A DNA stretch of 64,000 nt, taken from contig NC_037590.1 of assembly GCF_003073045.1 (NCBI RefSeq), positions 40,416,751-40,480,750 of the forward strand. The letters run 5' to 3'. This DNA is from Pomacea canaliculata (Eukaryota > Mollusca > Gastropoda > Architaenioglossa > Ampullariidae). Positions within the stretch are counted from its first letter, which is position 1. Each line of letters starts with the position of its first letter. Below are positions 61,145 to 64,000 of the stretch, one piece after another. Position numbers and translations under genes: made by a program. Below the pieces are notes generated by a model. That model saw only the letters and a program-made list of their open reading frames with translations, did not search any database and was not told the origin of the DNA.

Positions 61145-63796
61145 GCTCTAACTTTAATTTAGGCAGTCAATTATTGTGTTTTCAAATTTACAGAGACAGA
61201 GTTTGCGGCTGTTGAATGTAAAGTTTTGAGGATACATCATAAGCTCTCATTTGGACCTCAATTCATGTATGTAGCTGTGTCACACTGTAGTTGTAACTTG
61301 TTGCACTGATAGCTGCTGTCCTGTAGTATGTCGTTTACAAGGGTTCATGGAATACAGAAATCAAGTACAAATTAAAAGGGCAGCATTGTTGTTTTTATAA
61401 GAGGGCAAGGTAGAAAGACAATCTGATTCATTGAGAAAGAAGGGCCAGTTTGAAAATTGGTTCTACTTTTGTAATTGTTGGTCAAAGAATCTGTGTCACA
61501 ATGTTTTAGTCTTTTTTCTTTAGTTGCTGTTACTGCTGATCGATTTGTAGTCAGCATAAACTAGTTTGCTTGTTTAACAAAAGGGGTGAAAAAGAAGTTA
61601 ATGCCTGGAAAAAACTAGGATATTGTACATTTTGTATCTTTGGAAATGGGCGGTGAATGCTTGTGGAAAGTTTCAGATGTATTCCATGCTCCCCTTCCCC
61701 TTGTAAAAAAAAAAAGACTATCTAGATTCAGTGGCATGATGAGTATTTCATGCTGCCCAGTAAAAGGCATTTTCAAGATGTGATTCCCACCCATCTTCCA
61801 AGAAGTACATTTTCTTCCTGTTTACTTTCCACACTGCCTGTGGAAGTACTAGCTGCATATCATTGTAAAATATGCACTGTTGCCTGCATATGTGACAAAC
61901 ATTCTGGTATGGTCTTGGTTTGATTATTACAGATCACATGATGGTGGTCATAGACATGATGGTATTATTAGATAAGACAATATGTTGGTTGTGGTGGTGG
62001 CATGATGGTATCTTTGGGTATGACAATATGTTGATTTTGGTTGTGTTAAATTGTTCCATGTATTCAGGGATGTAAGTACATGTTCAAATAATGTGTAACA
62101 AGTATATGGCAGACTGTGTTATGCTTGATACAAAAGTAGTTGATTAGAAGTTGTGAGGCATTATAATTAAATTTATTTATAAAGTGTAGTGTTACTGTTG
62201 AAAGCTTAGTTTATGTATTCATGTATTTCTGTTTTCCTTTTAGTTATTATTTGCTACTCTCAGGCCAAACCTTGCTGTGTCGTATAGTGTATTTTTACTT
62301 TTACTTCTCTTAGGCTGCTCCATTTAAAATGTTTTCAAAAACGTTAATTACACCTGTAACGTACGTGCTTTGCTTACCACCTATGAAGCGAAATGTAAAC
62401 TAAAATGGAAGCTCAGGTAGCTTATAATGACTTTTCAATTTTGGTTACTTTCTTTCTGTCAGAAATAAACAGTTTTGCATCAGCAGTAGAGCTTATATAG
62501 AAAAGAACTGTGCTTTCTGTATATCTGTATTTTAAATTAAGCAAGATGTATATCATGGGCCACATACGAAAACAATCTTAAGACTTAAAAAAGCCACTTT
62601 CATAATAAGTTCTCAAGTATTCTTGAAATTGAACGCTTAATTAATTTTGCCAAAGCAAGTCTTAATTACTTCCCGTGTCTTACAAATATGTGGCAAAAGT
62701 AACAATTTTAAAAACAAATTTTTATGGTATTTAATTTCTTTTACTGTTTTGCTTTGGTGGTCACAATACATGATGATTATATGATACATATCTGGAACGC
62801 TGTTAATGTTTGTGGGCATGTATATTCAGTTTTGTACACATTTTTTTTACAAATGTAGTAAACTGGGATACTATGTACAAAGTGCTGCTTTACTTGTTTG
62901 GAGAATTTTGGACAAACTGTATATAACCATTGTCAGTACTGATCTTGTTAGCAAGTGCCTCTAGAGAAGATTTTATAAGCTGGGTCTCCCTGGTTCTCTT
63001 ACTATTCTTCCCACCTCAACTTCACTGTTCATGAATCATTGTCTGTAGAGATTTTTTTCCCCTCAATACTGAGAAACTAAATAGCTGAAAGTTTTGGAAT
63101 CAACTAAACTGCAGATATTTCACTTGCCTTTTTGTATGTACATTTACATACATTTTACATACAAGATAATGACATGAAGAACATAAACTTTGAGGGGGAT
63201 CTTTTTTTATTTATTATTAATAATGCTTGAGTTTGACAGAACTGGTAATCCTGACTGCTCTGCACTTAAACTTGTCTTATGCATATGCATTATATTTTAC
63301 AGAATATTTTGGACAGTGTTATATGTATTTGGAAGACAACGCTTAAAAAAGCCAGTTTTAACATTTTCCCATTTTGATAAGTTAGCTAATGATTTTGTTT
63401 TTACTTTGTTTTTTTTCAGTACTGAACTGAGTAGCTTGGTGGATTGTAGGGTGGTGTAGGTAGAAAATACCTACAAGTGCAGAGAGTACTCTTCATATCA
63501 CATGAATGTTATAAATCAGTGTTCTGTTGCTCTGCTGATTGCAGTTTTTTTAGTCTTTTCTCTAACCCCACCCCCAAAACCCTCTACAAGTTTTTCTCTG
63601 GGCAGGCAAACCTTTTATTCAGTCTGTGTTTGTTGAATAGCTTCCTGTTTGTATTTGTTGAGAGATTTTTAAAGAAGTTCAGTTACTACAATTCTTAGTG
63701 TTTGCATAGTGGAAGATGACAACACTTTTTTTTAATTTTTTGTTTTTTTGGTTTGTTTTGCAGTACTTATAAATATCAGCATAAAGTTTTGCTGTT

Positions 63797-63802
63797 AATA
63801 AA
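63797..63802 (+). promoter_or_regulatory. Candidate distal polyadenylation signal
   Basis: AATAAA followed by G-rich sequence, the last good signal in the window for FAM13. Confidence 0.4.
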
Positions 63803-64000
63803 GGGGACTAAGAGATAGGCAAGATTTGGTTTTCTCTTTCTCAAAAGTTAACCAACCATTATAATAAGTAAGTTTGTTATTGCAAAGTTTTTATTTTCCT
63901 AGCTTGAGACCTCATTACCATAAGTATAGAAAATTTTTTGTTGTTTGAAGTTCTGTAAATATGTTATAAATTGTTGCTGACTTCATCATAATGTTCAGAC

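Larger units (their letters stand above)
56224..64000 (+). other. Probable very long FAM13 3' UTR
   Basis: After the FAM13 stop there is no exon-like or repeat-protein signal to the window end. The sequence is AT-rich, with T runs and short simple repeats (GA/TG near 57225-57260, TCTC near 57575). AATAAA signals occur at 61139-61144 and 63797-63802, among others. One continuous 3' UTR of about 5 to 7.6 kb with alternative polyadenylation is the simplest reading; an unrecognised non-coding gene is not excluded. Confidence 0.5.

Noticed and set aside
1..64000. tRNA, rRNA or other structured RNA genes
   Set aside because: No intact cloverleaf or rRNA segment was recognised; tRNA-like stretches are degraded SINE heads.

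Overview
This window is animal nuclear DNA. It is AT-rich, with GT-AG introns of about 0.1 to 3 kb and genes whose exons match conserved bilaterian proteins. The mix of decayed DIRS, RTE, CR1/L2-like, Tigger-like and hAT elements, with tRNA-like SINE pieces and the style of the gene models, suggests a lophotrochozoan, most likely a mollusc. The phylum is an inference; I cannot search databases.

The layout is five genes in alternating orientation. (1) 1-2237 (-): the 5' part of an uncharacterised gene that runs off the left edge. Its first large intron holds a 779-bp Tigger/pogo-like element with a TA duplication. (2) 2430-7081 (+): renalase, 7 coding exons, complete, divergent from gene 1 across only 192 bp. 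(3) 9093-24767 (-): TMEM94, the P-type-ATPase-like ER membrane protein, at least 28 coding exons, convergent with renalase. The start exon and part of one variable linker were not found. (4) 27760-35537 (-): the AMSH/STAMBP JAMM deubiquitinase, 9 coding exons, complete with all zinc ligands. (5) 37492-56223 (+): a FAM13-family RhoGAP, 26 coding exons, divergent from STAMBP, followed by about 7.6 kb that looks like a very long 3' UTR.

The introns hold most of the accessory content: two hAT elements with 8-bp target duplications, a DIRS-type tyrosine-recombinase retroelement remnant, a broken RTE LINE with two nested insertions, several CR1/L2-like LINE ends, and an antisense intronless pseudogene of the STRAD pseudokinase inside a FAM13 intron.

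The genes are ordinary housekeeping and signalling genes and do not form a pathway or system: flavin redox chemistry, ER ion transport, endosomal deubiquitination and Rho signalling. The most useful second-look result is that three conserved exons (two in TMEM94, one in FAM13) each lack 1 or 5 bases. Flanking splice phases and protein conservation predict those bases, and the losses sit in short repeats, so residual assembly indels are the simplest reading. I found no evidence for a new biological system.
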